From: Gelatiniphilus marinus
GTDB lineage: Bacteria > Bacteroidota > Bacteroidia > Flavobacteriales > Flavobacteriaceae
NCBI RefSeq assembly: GCF_042678305.1
Contig: NZ_JBHUDT010000002.1
Direction: 5' to 3' (one strand)
Length of the DNA: 64,000 nt
Part shown: positions 42,022 to 51,651 of the stretch, piece after piece
Layout of the letters: each line of letters begins with the position of its first letter
Position numbering within the stretch: position 1 is the stretch's first letter
Notes under the pieces: model-generated
What the model was told of the DNA's origin: nothing
The model's database searches: none
What the model saw: the letters and a program-made list of their open reading frames with translations, nothing else
Position numbers and translations under genes: made by a program

Positions 42022-44427
42022 ATTCCTCAACGGTTTCCCTTTAGTCAACATATGCTGAATCCTCTCCAAAGTCTTACGCTCTGTACACAAACTTAAAAAC
42101 GCCTCACGTTCCAAATCCAATAAATACTGCTCTGTGACTAAGCTGGGTTCAGATAAATCGCCACCTGCCATAACGTAGGCTAGTTTGTTTGCTATTTTCA
42201 TATCATGTTCCGAAATATAATTACTGTCTTGCATGGCATCGGTTCCTACTAAGAACATTCCTAAGGCTTGTTTACCAAGTACCTTAACATCTTTGCGTTT
42301 TAACGGTTGCGTGTAACCCATATCGGCCATAAGTTTTGCATGTTGTTTGGCAACGGCAATTTGGCGGTCTTTATTAACAACAACGATATCTTTTCCTTTT
42401 TGAAGGATGCCTAAATCGAATGCTTCGTAAGCCGAAGTGGCTACTTTTGCCATACCTATGGTTAGGAAGTACTCTTGAAGCACATTTAACTTGACATCGC
42501 CTTTTTTGAAGGTATCAGACGCTCTTAAAGCCATTTCTTTAGAACCTCCACCACCAGGAATCACACCAACACCAAACTCAACCAATCCGATATAGGTTTC
42601 TGCTGCTGCCACTATTTTATCGGCGTGCATGGATAATTCACAGCCACCACCAAGGGTCATCCCGTGTGGTGCGGCAACGGTTGGAATGGCGGAATAGCGC
42701 ATGCGCATCATCGTGTCTTGGAAGTATTTGATGGCCATGTTTAACTCATCATATTCTTGTTCGACAGCCATCATGAAAATCATACCGATATTGGCACCAA
42801 CCGAGAAGTTTGCGGCTTGATTACCAACTACCAAACCTGCGAAATCTTTCTCGGCCAAATCAATCGCTTTATTTAGTCCGGCTAATACGTCGCCACCAAT
42901 AGTGTTCATTTTCGATTGGAACTCACAGTTTAATATGCCATCGCCTAAATCTTCAATTACAACTCCTGAGTTTTTAAATACTTCAGCTGTTTTTCTGATA
43001 TTATCTAAGATGATGAAACTGTCTTGACCTGGTATTTTTTCTTGTTTTTTCGAAGGAATATCATACGCATACGTTGCACCCTCTTTAACGGTATAGAAGG
43101 ATGTACTCCCGGTGGCTAACATCTCGTTTACCCAAGCGTTAGGTTCTAAGCCTTCGGCGCGCATCATTTCGATGCCTTTTTCCACACCAATGGCATCCCA
43201 AATTTGAAAAGGACCGTGTTCCCAGCCAAAACCAGCTTTCATGGCATCGTCAATCTTGTATAAATCGTCTGAAATTTCAGGAATACGATTGGAGACGTAA
43301 GCAAATAATGCCGCGAAACTTTTACGGTAAAATTCACCTGCTTTATCTTTTCCATTTACTAGAATTTTAAAACGGTCAACCACTCTGTCTACAGTTTTTG
43401 TTAACTCTAAAGTGGCGAATTTAGCGCGTTTGGCAGAACGGTATTCTAAAGTGTTTAAGTCTAGTGATAAAATCTCTGAAGTACCATCGTCTTTTTTAAT
43501 TTTCTTGTAAAACCCTTGTCCGGTTTTACTTCCTAGCCATTTGTTTTCCATCATGGTGTTGATGAAATCTGGTAATTCAAACAACTCTAAACGCTCGTCG
43601 TTCGGACAGTTTTCTCTAATCCCGTTGGCCACGTGAACTAGCGTATCTAAGCCAACCACATCGACCGTTCTGAAGGTTGCCGATTTAGGACGACCAATTA
43701 CGGGGCCAGATAATTTATCGACCTCTTCAATGGTTAAATCTAAATCTTTAACGGCGTGAAATAAACTTTGAATACTAAAAATTCCGATTCGGTTTCCAAT
43801 AAAAGCAGGAGTATCTTTAGCTACTACCGATGTTTTTCCTAAGAATTTTTCCCCATATTCATTTAAGAAATCTAAAACAGCTTGATCTGTTTTTGGGCCA
43901 GGAATAATTTCAAATAATTTTAAGTAACGCGCAGGATTGAAGAAGTGCGTGCCACAGAAATGCTTCTGGAAATCGTCACTTCGTCCTTCGCTCATAAACT
44001 TAATAGGAATCCCAGAAGTGTTCGAAGTAATTAGAGTCCCAGGTGTTCTGTGTTTTTCTAACTTTTCAAAAACTTGCTGTTTAATGTCTAGTCTTTCGAC
44101 TACAACTTCCATAATCCAATCGACATCTTTTACTTTGGCGATATCGTCTTCAAGATTTCCTGTAGTGATTCGGTTGGCGAAAGAAGGATGATAGAGTGGT
44201 GCAGGCTTCGATTTTATAGCGGCCGCTAAAGCATCGTTAACGAGTCTGTTTCTAACTACTTTGTCTTCCAAGGTTAAGCCTTTAGCTTTTTCTTTATCGG
44301 TAAGTTCTCTAGGTACAATGTCTAATAATAAGACATCAACCCCAATATTGGCAAAATGGCAAGCGATGCCGCTTCCCATAATTCCAGATCCAATAATTGC
44401 TATTTTTTTTATTCTTCGTTTGCTCAT
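42019..44427 (-). CDS. 3-hydroxyacyl-CoA dehydrogenase / enoyl-CoA hydratase (FadN/FadB-like)
   Basis: An 802-residue bifunctional beta-oxidation enzyme. The N-terminal half is the NAD-dependent 3-hydroxyacyl-CoA dehydrogenase with the Rossmann motif GSGIMGSGIACHFA at residues 13-26, the catalytic His in FCGTHFFNPARY and its C-terminal helical domains. The enoyl-CoA hydratase/crotonase part comes last (about residues 480-700), with NFSVGANIGM and GGGCELSMHADKIVAAAE near the oxyanion hole. This order, dehydrogenase before hydratase, is that of FadN, the reverse of E. coli FadB. It lies 10 bp after the MarR gene and shares its operon with thiolase and acyl-CoA dehydrogenase. Confidence 0.94.
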   Translation of the reverse strand: MSKRRIKKIAIIGSGIMGSGIACHFANIGVDVLLLDIVPRELTDKEKAKGLTLEDKVVRNRLVNDALAAAIKSKPAPLYHPSFANRITTGNLEDDIAKVKDVDWIMEVVVERLDIKQQVFEKLEKHRTPGTLITSNTSGIPIKFMSEGRSDDFQKHFCGTHFFNPARYLKLFEIIPGPKTDQAVLDFLNEYGEKFLGKTSVVAKDTPAFIGNRIGIFSIQSLFHAVKDLDLTIEEVDKLSGPVIGRPKSATFRTVDVVGLDTLVHVANGIRENCPNDERLELFELPDFINTMMENKWLGSKTGQGFYKKIKKDDGTSEILSLDLNTLEYRSAKRAKFATLELTKTVDRVVDRFKILVNGKDKAGEFYRKSFAALFAYVSNRIPEISDDLYKIDDAMKAGFGWEHGPFQIWDAIGVEKGIEMMRAEGLEPNAWVNEMLATGSTSFYTVKEGATYAYDIPSKKQEKIPGQDSFIILDNIRKTAEVFKNSGVVIEDLGDGILNCEFQSKMNTIGGDVLAGLNKAIDLAEKDFAGLVVGNQAANFSVGANIGMIFMMAVEQEYDELNMAIKYFQDTMMRMRYSAIPTVAAPHGMTLGGGCELSMHADKIVAAAETYIGLVEFGVGVIPGGGGSKEMALRASDTFKKGDVKLNVLQEYFLTIGMAKVATSAYEAFDLGILQKGKDIVVVNKDRQIAVAKQHAKLMADMGYTQPLKRKDVKVLGKQALGMFLVGTDAMQDSNYISEHDMKIANKLAYVMAGGDLSEPSLVTEQYLLDLEREAFLSLCTERKTLERIQHMLTKGKPLRN

Positions 44428-44437
44428 GGTATTTTAA

Positions 44438-44887
44438 CTACTTAGCGTTGTTTTGATTGTATATTTTTTTGTTGGTTACCATAGAATTAATGAGTTCGGC
44501 AACCTCGTAAAAACTATTTAGTTTTTCTTCACAAATGTTTTTTTTAATAGTTTCGTTAAAGGTGAGCACTTTCTCTTTGGAAAAGTCTCTTTTTTCCCTG
44601 CCAAATTCGGTTAAGTGGATAAGTACGCTGCGGCCATCGTTAGGGTTTGATTTCCGTTCAATTAAGCCACGCGCCTCCATGGATTTAAGTATTCTTGATA
44701 AACTTGTGGCTTCCATTCCCATTTTTGGTCCCAATGCTGTTGAAGGTGTACCGTCAATAGGGTCTATACTTAACAATGTAAAGGCAACTGCCATGGTGGC
44801 ATCAAATTTTGAGGCTTCTTCGTTGTACATTTTTTGAACGGATAACCACGTGGTTCTTAATACGTAATCAATAGTTTTTTCTTTCAT
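44438..44887 (-). CDS. MarR family transcriptional regulator
   Basis: A 149-residue winged-helix regulator. The central part has the MarR pattern TLLSIDPIDGTPSTALGPKMGMEATSLSRILKSMEARGLIERK followed by the wing with NPNDGRSVLIHLTEFG. It is the first gene of the beta-oxidation operon and probably controls it, with an acyl-CoA or fatty acid as likely ligand; both points are inference from position. Dimerisation helices flank the DNA-binding part. Confidence 0.93.
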   Translation of the reverse strand: MKEKTIDYVLRTTWLSVQKMYNEEASKFDATMAVAFTLLSIDPIDGTPSTALGPKMGMEATSLSRILKSMEARGLIERKSNPNDGRSVLIHLTEFGREKRDFSKEKVLTFNETIKKNICEEKLNSFYEVAELINSMVTNKKIYNQNNAK

Positions 44888-45043
44888 TTGCGAGAGGTTG
44901 GTGGCTCAAATATATAAAAATTTACTATGCACGCATAATAAATTAAGTAAAAAATAATCCTATTGTTTTAAAAAAATAGGTTTTAATGTTTTTATGTAAT
45001 TAAATAATATCTTTGGTTTGAATGTATTCTGAAAAAAACTTGA

Positions 45044-46063
45044 ATGAAAAATAGCACATTATTTTTTTGTATATCGTTTTTTTTGATTGTCTCTTGTAGT
45101 AAAGATGATTTACCTGTAGATGAAGATTTGCCAACACAGAACAAAACAGCGATGGTAGTTGGTTATTTACCATATTACCGATTTGCTTTAAGCGATAAAA
45201 TTGAATATTGTAAGCTTACCCATTTGAATTTAGCATTTGCAAATCCTGATAGTAACGGTAATATTATTATGGAGTCTATTACCAAAGTAATGGCTGATGC
45301 CAAAAAAGCAAATCCAAACATAGTTATTAGCATTTCTTTGGCTGGTGGTGCCTTAACTGCAGTGCAGGCCACTAATTGGTCCAATTTAATTGATGTTCCG
45401 GCTAACCGACCTGCGTTTATTGAAAAACTTGTAAGCTATGTGCTTGATAATAATTTAGATGGTGTTGATGTAGATTTAGAGTGGAGCCATGTTACCTCTG
45501 GTTACAGTGATTTTGTAATAGAATTAGGTGCTGCACTAAATGCGCACAATAAATTAATAACAGCTGCTTTTCCGCAAACACGGTACAGTAATGTTACCGA
45601 TGCCGCATTACAGGTTTTCGATGTTATAAATATTATGTCCTACGACGCTACGGGGCCATGGCTGCCATCGTTTCCGGGGCAGCACAGTTCGTTGAATTTT
45701 TCAAAAGAAGGCATTGGTTTCTGGAATAATACCGTTGGCATATCTGCAGAAAAACTAACTTTGGGCGTTCCGTTTTACGGTTATAACTTTGTAGATTCTG
45801 CAACAGTTAACTCGGTTACTTACAACCAAATGGTTAGAGATCATGTTAATAATGCCAATTTAGATCAAGTAGGAACTGCTTTTTATAATGGGATACCAAC
45901 CATTAAATCTAAAGTTAATTTAGCTTATGATAGAGAGATTGGTGGCGTTATGATTTGGGAGCTTGGGCAAGATTCTTTTGATGCCTACTCGCTTTTAAAA
46001 ACAATACACAATGAATATACACAATTGGGAGTAAAAACCAGCGGGCTATGTGGGAATGATTGA
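45044..46063 (+). CDS. Glycoside hydrolase family 18 lipoprotein
   Basis: A 339-residue lipoprotein with lipobox FFLIVSC (Cys18) and a GH18 TIM-barrel from about residue 35. The catalytic motif DxxDxDxE is D139-G-V-D142-V-D144-L-E146 followed by W, with Glu146 as the acid. The SISLAGG strand and the C-terminal GGVMIWELGQD strand are also typical. It probably hydrolyses chitin or related N-acetylglucosamine polymers at the cell surface, although GH18 includes endo-N-acetylglucosaminidases. It lies between two fatty-acid genes on the opposite strand, with no chitin-use neighbours. Confidence 0.92.
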   Translation: MKNSTLFFCISFFLIVSCSKDDLPVDEDLPTQNKTAMVVGYLPYYRFALSDKIEYCKLTHLNLAFANPDSNGNIIMESITKVMADAKKANPNIVISISLAGGALTAVQATNWSNLIDVPANRPAFIEKLVSYVLDNNLDGVDVDLEWSHVTSGYSDFVIELGAALNAHNKLITAAFPQTRYSNVTDAALQVFDVINIMSYDATGPWLPSFPGQHSSLNFSKEGIGFWNNTVGISAEKLTLGVPFYGYNFVDSATVNSVTYNQMVRDHVNNANLDQVGTAFYNGIPTIKSKVNLAYDREIGGVMIWELGQDSFDAYSLLKTIHNEYTQLGVKTSGLCGND

Positions 46064-46090
46064 TGTATCATAGTTTTTTTAAAATTAAGA

Positions 46091-47854
46091 TCAATAAATT
46101 TTCTCAATCAAATCTTTATAAATTTCCTTGATTACTTTTCGTTTCATTTTCATGGTCGGGGTTAAGTGGCCAGCATCTATGGTCCAGACATTGGGTGTAA
46201 TTTCAAACTTTTTTATCTGTTCCCATTTGGCAAAATGTGTATTGGCTTGGTCTATTTCTTCTTGAATACGCTTAATAAGTTTACTGTTTGTTATAATGTC
46301 TTGGGTAGAAGTAAACGTAATGTTATGCCGTTTTGCCCAGGCTTCAGCAAATTCAAAATTCAACTGTATTAACGCTGCTGGCATTTTTTCGCCTTCACCA
46401 ATAACCATAATCTGTTCGATAAAACGCGATTGTTTAAATTGGTTTTCAATTAAAGCCGGAGCCACATATTTGCCACCAGAGGTTTTAAACATTTCTTTTT
46501 TGCGGTCGGTAATTTTCAAGAAGCCTTTGTGGTCTATTTCACCAATATCGCCCGTATGAAAATAATCGCCTGTCATTACTTCGGCTGTTTTTTTTGCATC
46601 TTTGTAGTAGCCCATCATCACATTGGGGCCTTTAACCAATATCTCGCCATCTTCAGCTATTTTAACTTCAACATTATCAATTACCTTTCCAACGGTTCCA
46701 ATTTTAAATCCGCCATCGCGCTGGTCGTTTACCGAAATTACCGGCGAGGTTTCGGTTAATCCGTAACCTTCCATAATAGGCATTTCGGCAGCGGCGAATA
46801 TGCGCGTTAACCGCGGTTGCAATGCAGCACTGCCAGATACCATTAAATCTAAATTGCCACCAAGGCCAGCTTTCCATTTACTGAAAATGAGTTTTCTGGC
46901 CAGTTTAAGTTGTGTTTCGTACCACCAACCGTTTTTTCCGTAGGGCTCATACTTTAATCCTACTTTAACGGCCCAAAAGAAAAGCATTTTTTTTATGCCC
47001 GATAAGTCGGCGCCCTTGGCTATAATTTTATCATATACTTTCTCGTATAGTCGCGGTACGGCAGTCATTACATTGGGCTTGATTTCTTTAAGGTTATCGC
47101 CCATTGCTTCAATAGATTCGGCAAAATAAATTTCTACGCCACAGTATTGGTATAAATAAAGAATCATGCGTTCAAAAACATGGCAAACTGGTAAAAAGCT
47201 AAGCGATTTGGAGGCGCCATAATCAAAAGGAACGCGTTTTTCGCTATCCAGAACATTAGATACTAAATTGTTGTGTGATAGCATAACGCCTTTGGGTTTT
47301 CCGGTGGTTCCAGAGGTATAAATTAAAGTAGCCAAATCGTTGGGTTTAACGGCATTTTTTCTGGTTTCAACCTCGTTTTGGTTGGTGTTGTCTTCACCTA
47401 GTTTTAAAACGTCGTTCCAATTGTTTTCTCCAGGAACATCATCAAAAGTATATACGTTTTTAAGTTTTGTTTTACCTTTAATGGCGTTTATTTTTTTTAT
47501 GATTTCGGCATCAGATACAAAGCAGTATGTAGCTTCAGAATGATTTAAAATATACTCGTAATCCTCTGCAGAAATAGTTGGGTAAATAGGTACGTTTTGT
47601 GCACCCGTTTGTAAAACACCAATATCCAGAATGTTCCACTCGGTCCTGTTGGTCGAGGAAATTACAGCAATTTTATCGTTTGCTTTAACCCCTAAACGCA
47701 ATAAGCCCCTACTTATGGCATTGGCTTTATCAATGTATTCTTGTGATGAAATTGAAACCCATTTACCCCTGTGTTTGCTGGTAAATGCCTTCTTTAAAGC
47801 GTATGTTTCTTGTTGGTGGTAAGGAAAATCGAAAATTCGTGTAATCGCTATCAT
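46091..47854 (-). CDS. Long-chain fatty acid-CoA ligase (AMP-forming)
   Basis: A 587-residue adenylate-forming enzyme that activates fatty acids to acyl-CoA. The P-loop-like motif TLIYTSGTTGKPKGVMLSH, the EGYGLTETSP motif and the hinge region YFHTGDIGEIDHKGFLKITDRKKEM are present. The form with VGLKYEPYGKNGWWY insertions matches the FadD15/long-chain ACSL group. It stands apart from the beta-oxidation operon, separated by the GH18 gene, but serves the same pathway. It is divergent from pflB across 440 bp. Confidence 0.94.
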   Translation of the reverse strand: MIAITRIFDFPYHQQETYALKKAFTSKHRGKWVSISSQEYIDKANAISRGLLRLGVKANDKIAVISSTNRTEWNILDIGVLQTGAQNVPIYPTISAEDYEYILNHSEATYCFVSDAEIIKKINAIKGKTKLKNVYTFDDVPGENNWNDVLKLGEDNTNQNEVETRKNAVKPNDLATLIYTSGTTGKPKGVMLSHNNLVSNVLDSEKRVPFDYGASKSLSFLPVCHVFERMILYLYQYCGVEIYFAESIEAMGDNLKEIKPNVMTAVPRLYEKVYDKIIAKGADLSGIKKMLFFWAVKVGLKYEPYGKNGWWYETQLKLARKLIFSKWKAGLGGNLDLMVSGSAALQPRLTRIFAAAEMPIMEGYGLTETSPVISVNDQRDGGFKIGTVGKVIDNVEVKIAEDGEILVKGPNVMMGYYKDAKKTAEVMTGDYFHTGDIGEIDHKGFLKITDRKKEMFKTSGGKYVAPALIENQFKQSRFIEQIMVIGEGEKMPAALIQLNFEFAEAWAKRHNITFTSTQDIITNSKLIKRIQEEIDQANTHFAKWEQIKKFEITPNVWTIDAGHLTPTMKMKRKVIKEIYKDLIEKIY

Positions 47855-48200
47855 TTGCTGTTTTTACTTAGTATTGCAAAGTATGAAATTAAAAGTGATT
47901 TTCAAATAAGATGCTTAAAATGGATTTTATATAAATTTACAATCCCTGTTTTTATATAAATCGCATTTAATTTGAAATAAATCGATAAAAAATCAAAAAT
48001 CAAGTCTAATTTTTAAAACTATTGCGAATATTGCAAATATCACTCTGTTTTTTGTATTAATAATGATGAAAAACCCAGCATACATTGATGTATCTTTTAA
48101 GATTGCGGTAAAACACTGTTTTTTTTGTTTTTAAAACTTGTAATTTCAAACGTTTTCGTAAACATAAACCGTTTAACAACGCTGTTTTTAAGGCATTTAA

Positions 48201-48212
48201 TGACAAAAGTCA
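48201..48212 (+). promoter_or_regulatory. FNR-like box upstream of pflB
   Basis: TGAC-AAAA-GTCA is a perfect palindromic match to TGAY-N4-RTCA. Confidence 0.8.
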
Positions 48213-48235
48213 GTTTTCTAGCTAACCGTTGTTTT

Positions 48236-48243
48236 TACCTTTG
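48236..48243 (+). promoter_or_regulatory. -7 element of the pflB promoter
   Basis: TACCTTTG matches TAnnTTTG. Its centre is 33 bp downstream of the FNR-like box centre. Confidence 0.7.
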
Positions 48244-48294
48244 GGAAATCATAAACAAACAATGATTTTTTCAAAATATTAATACGATAAAACA

Positions 48295-50520
48295 ATGGAA
48301 GTAAAACAATTTAAAAACGGAATTTGGACTGAGAAAGTCAACGTAAGAGATTTTGTTATAAATAACATTACCCCCTATCACGGCACCCACGAGTTTTTGG
48401 TAGGCCCAAGTGCAAAAACCCTAAAATTATGGGACGTTTGTAAAGCAGCCACCAAAGAAGAAAGGCAAAACAATGGGGTGCGCTGTGTAGATACCCAGAC
48501 CATTTCTACGGTTAGTGCTTTTAACGCTGGCTACATTGATAAAGAAAACGAAGTGATTGTTGGTTTACAAACCGACGAATTATTAAAAAGAACCATGAAG
48601 CCTTTTGGAGGGTTTAAAGTGGTACAAAAAGCATTAGCAGAACAAGGCGCTAAACCAAACGAAGCCATTACCAAATTGTTTTCAAAATACGTTAAAACCC
48701 ACAACGATGGTGTTTTTGATGCTTACACCACCGAGATTAAAAAATACCGCTCTTTAGGATTTTTAACGGGTCTGCCAGACAATTATGCCAGAGGTAGAAT
48801 TATTGGTGATTACCGTCGTATAGCACTTTACGGTATCAATTTTTTAATTGAAGCTAAAACAGAAGATTTAGAAAACATTACAGGCCCAATGACCGAAGCT
48901 GTTATTCGTTTACGCGAAGAGGTTTCTGAGCAAATAAAAGCACTAAAAGAAATGATTGCTTTGGGCGCAAAATATAATTTAGATTTAAGGCGACCAGCAG
49001 AAAACGCACAAGAAGCAGTGCAATGGACTTACATGGCGTATTTAGCTGCCGTAAAAGAGCAAGATGGTGCGGCCATGTCTTTAGGAAATGTTTCAACTTT
49101 TCTTGATATTTATATTGAAAACGATTTACAAGACGGTGTAATTACCGAAGAAGAAGCTCAAGAATACATCGATCAATTTGTAATGAAATTACGCATGGTG
49201 CGCCATTTAAGAATGGGTGCTTACGACGAGATATTCGCAGGCGACCCTACTTGGGTAACCGAGGCTATTGGTGGTATGTTTGAAGACGGAAGAACCAAGG
49301 TAACAAAAACATCATTCCGTTTCTTAAACACACTGTATAACTTAGGGCCATCGCCAGAACCAAATATGACGATTCTTTGGTCTGAAGATTTACCACAAAA
49401 CTTTAAAGATTATTGTGCTAAAGTTTCAATTGATACCTCTTCAATTCAGTTTGAGAATGACACGCTAATGCTTAAAAGTAGAGGTTCAGACGATTATGGT
49501 ATTGCTTGTTGTGTGTCGTACCAAGAGTTAGGAAAATCTATTCAGTTTTTTGGTGCACGTACCAACCTCGCTAAAACCTTATTGTTAGCCGTTAATGGCG
49601 GGCGCTGCGAAGAAACTGGAGTGCAAATGGTAGATGGCATTGAGCCTTGTGACTGTGAGTATTTAGATTTCGACAAAGTAATGGCTAACTTTAAAATAGC
49701 CATGAAGGAAGTGGCACGTGTGTATAACGATTCTATGAATATTATCCACTACATGCACGATAAATATTACTACGAAAAAGCTCAAATGGCTTTAATAGAT
49801 ACCAACCCTAAAATTGATATTGCTTATGGTATAGCAGGTTTGTCAATAGTAGCAGATTCACTTTCGGCTATCAAATACGCTAAAGTAAAACCCATTAGAG
49901 ACGAAGATGGTTTAACGGTTGATTTTAAAATAGAAGGCGAATTCCCTTGCTATGGAAATGACGACGATAGGGTAGATGCCCTGGCCGCCCAAGCTGTTAC
50001 CGATTTTAACAACGAATTAAACCAACTCCCAGTTTATAAAAACGCAAAACCAACCATGTCTGTGTTAACCATAACATCAAACGTGGCTTACGGTAAAAAA
50101 ACAGGAGCAACACCAGACGGCAGGGCTAAAGGCGTACCCTTTGCACCAGGAGCTAACCCTATGCACGGGCGCGATTCTAACGGGGCGATTGCATCGTTAA
50201 ATTCGGTTGCTAAAATTGATTATGAAGATTCTCAAGATGGTATATCAAACACTTTTTCTATCGTACCAAAATCCTTAGGGGCCAATAAAAAAGATCAAAT
50301 AGAAAATTTAGCAACTGTACTCGATGCTTATTTTTCAAGAAATGCACAGCACATTAACGTAAATGTTTTGAATAAGGAAACCTTGTTGGATGCCATGGAG
50401 CACCCAGAAGAATATCCACAATTAACCATTCGTGTGTCAGGTTACGCTGTAAATTTTGTAAGATTAACCAAAGAGCAGCAACTAGAAGTTATTACGCGTT
50501 CTTTCCACGAGTCTATGTAA
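48295..50520 (+). CDS. pflB: Formate C-acetyltransferase (pyruvate formate-lyase)
   Basis: Glycyl-radical enzyme that converts pyruvate and CoA to acetyl-CoA and formate without oxygen. The 741-residue length is close to E. coli PflB. The two active-site cysteines are C405-C406 in GIACCVSY and the radical glycine is G716 in RVSGYAVNFV near the C-terminus. An FNR-like box and -7 element lie upstream. Its activase follows after 77 bp with a hairpin between them. Because the organism also encodes a cbb3 oxidase, the enzyme probably serves micro-oxic or anoxic energy metabolism. The radical form is destroyed by oxygen. Confidence 0.97.
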   Translation: MEVKQFKNGIWTEKVNVRDFVINNITPYHGTHEFLVGPSAKTLKLWDVCKAATKEERQNNGVRCVDTQTISTVSAFNAGYIDKENEVIVGLQTDELLKRTMKPFGGFKVVQKALAEQGAKPNEAITKLFSKYVKTHNDGVFDAYTTEIKKYRSLGFLTGLPDNYARGRIIGDYRRIALYGINFLIEAKTEDLENITGPMTEAVIRLREEVSEQIKALKEMIALGAKYNLDLRRPAENAQEAVQWTYMAYLAAVKEQDGAAMSLGNVSTFLDIYIENDLQDGVITEEEAQEYIDQFVMKLRMVRHLRMGAYDEIFAGDPTWVTEAIGGMFEDGRTKVTKTSFRFLNTLYNLGPSPEPNMTILWSEDLPQNFKDYCAKVSIDTSSIQFENDTLMLKSRGSDDYGIACCVSYQELGKSIQFFGARTNLAKTLLLAVNGGRCEETGVQMVDGIEPCDCEYLDFDKVMANFKIAMKEVARVYNDSMNIIHYMHDKYYYEKAQMALIDTNPKIDIAYGIAGLSIVADSLSAIKYAKVKPIRDEDGLTVDFKIEGEFPCYGNDDDRVDALAAQAVTDFNNELNQLPVYKNAKPTMSVLTITSNVAYGKKTGATPDGRAKGVPFAPGANPMHGRDSNGAIASLNSVAKIDYEDSQDGISNTFSIVPKSLGANKKDQIENLATVLDAYFSRNAQHINVNVLNKETLLDAMEHPEEYPQLTIRVSGYAVNFVRLTKEQQLEVITRSFHESM

Positions 50521-50540
50521 TTTATTGTTAATATTTTGAA

Positions 50541-50582
50541 AAGCACCTGAATAATGAGTTAGTCAATTTTATTTAGGTGCTT
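50541..50582 (+). promoter_or_regulatory. Intercistronic hairpin between pflB and pflA
   Basis: AAGCACCTGAATAA (50541-50554) pairs with TTATTTAGGTGCTT (50569-50582) over 14 bp with one G-U pair and a 14-nt loop. No T-run follows. It could protect the pflB 3' end or lower expression of the activase. Confidence 0.6.
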
Positions 50583-50597
50583 CATTAAAAATTCACG

Positions 50598-51350
50598 ATT
50601 ATCAAAACAGCCGAAAACATATTAAGGGTACATTCCATCGAATCTTTTGGAACGCACGATGGCCCGGGCATACGCTTTATTGTATTCCTTCAAGGATGCA
50701 AATTAAAATGCTTGTATTGCCATAATCCAGACTCCATTGAAACCTCTGGAGGTAAAGCATATCATATTGAAGAGTTGGTACAAATGGCACTTAAAATGAA
50801 ACCTTACTTCGGAAAAAAAGGAGGCGTTACCGTTTCTGGTGGCGAACCTTTGTTGCAAGCCAAAGCATTAATTCCTTTTTTTAAAAGATTGAAAGAAGAA
50901 GGCATACACACCAACATTGATACCAACGGCAGGATATTAAATCATTTTTCAAAAGAATTGTTGGACGATTATGCCGATTTAATCATGTTGGACATCAAGC
51001 ACATGACAGAAGCAGGCTACATCACATTAACAGGAATGCCCAATAAAGAAATCGCTTTTAACCTAGCAAAACACAGGGAAGAATCGGGTAAAAAAATGTG
51101 GTTGCGCTATGTGTTGATTCCAGAAATTACCAGCACCCCAGAAATTTTACACGCCTTGGGCAAGCATTTCAAAGCTTATAAAACTATTGAAAAAATAGAA
51201 ATCCAGCCCTACCATAAATTAGGCATCCATAAATGGGAAGCCTTAGGTTGGGAGTATCAACTTAAAGATGCTCGCGAAAATACCGAAGAAGAATTACAAA
51301 CAGCGTCTAGCATACTAAAAAACTACTTTAAAGACGTAAAAATTAATTAA
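50598..51350 (+). CDS. pflA: Pyruvate formate-lyase activating enzyme, start codon unusual
   Basis: Radical SAM activase that makes the glycyl radical on PflB. The cluster motif C-x3-C-x2-C appears as GCKLKCLYCHNP, preceded by ESFGTHDGPGIRFIVF and followed by GGVTVSGGEPLLQ, all conserved in PflA. The frame runs upstream to a stop at 50586 without any ATG, GTG or TTG before the cluster motif. The conserved N-terminal region must be translated for function, so I place the start at ATT 50598, giving 250 residues, close to the 246 of E. coli; ATC 50601 is equally possible. A sequencing change of ATG to ATT would also explain it. Confidence 0.85.
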   Translation: MIKTAENILRVHSIESFGTHDGPGIRFIVFLQGCKLKCLYCHNPDSIETSGGKAYHIEELVQMALKMKPYFGKKGGVTVSGGEPLLQAKALIPFFKRLKEEGIHTNIDTNGRILNHFSKELLDDYADLIMLDIKHMTEAGYITLTGMPNKEIAFNLAKHREESGKKMWLRYVLIPEITSTPEILHALGKHFKAYKTIEKIEIQPYHKLGIHKWEALGWEYQLKDARENTEEELQTASSILKNYFKDVKIN

Positions 51351-51616
51351 AGTTCCTTTGCTGTACTTTGGTAATTTTCATAAAAGCACTTCAAAAAATA
51401 TAAAGCGAATAGGCTATTTTTAATGGTTAAAAAGCGTCATGCTGCCTTTATGCATAATGTGTTAATTATTTAATAAAGAATAAAACCAATAGCTTTTATG
51501 GGGTTAATAGGCAAACTACATATAAAAACCCATTGCCGTATTGTTAATAAAACAAAGGATTATTGCCGCTAAAATGTAGATAATTTAAAATAAGGCCTGT
51601 TTTTTTAACGATAACA

Positions 51617-51628
51617 TGATTTATATCA
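51617..51628 (+). promoter_or_regulatory. FNR-like box upstream of ppdK
   Basis: TGAT-TTAT-ATCA is a palindrome that fits TGAY-N4-RTCA and is also close to the classic FNR site. Confidence 0.8.
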
Positions 51629-51651
51629 TAAATAATCTTTTCTAGATCATT

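Larger units (their letters stand above)
47855..48294. other. 440-bp divergent region between acyl-CoA ligase and pflB
   Basis: No gene is seen. The pflB-proximal part holds an FNR-like box (48201-48212) and a -7 element (48236-48243), giving a leader of about 45 nt. The left part is AT-rich and presumably holds the ligase promoter, for which I see no clear motif. Confidence 0.7.
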
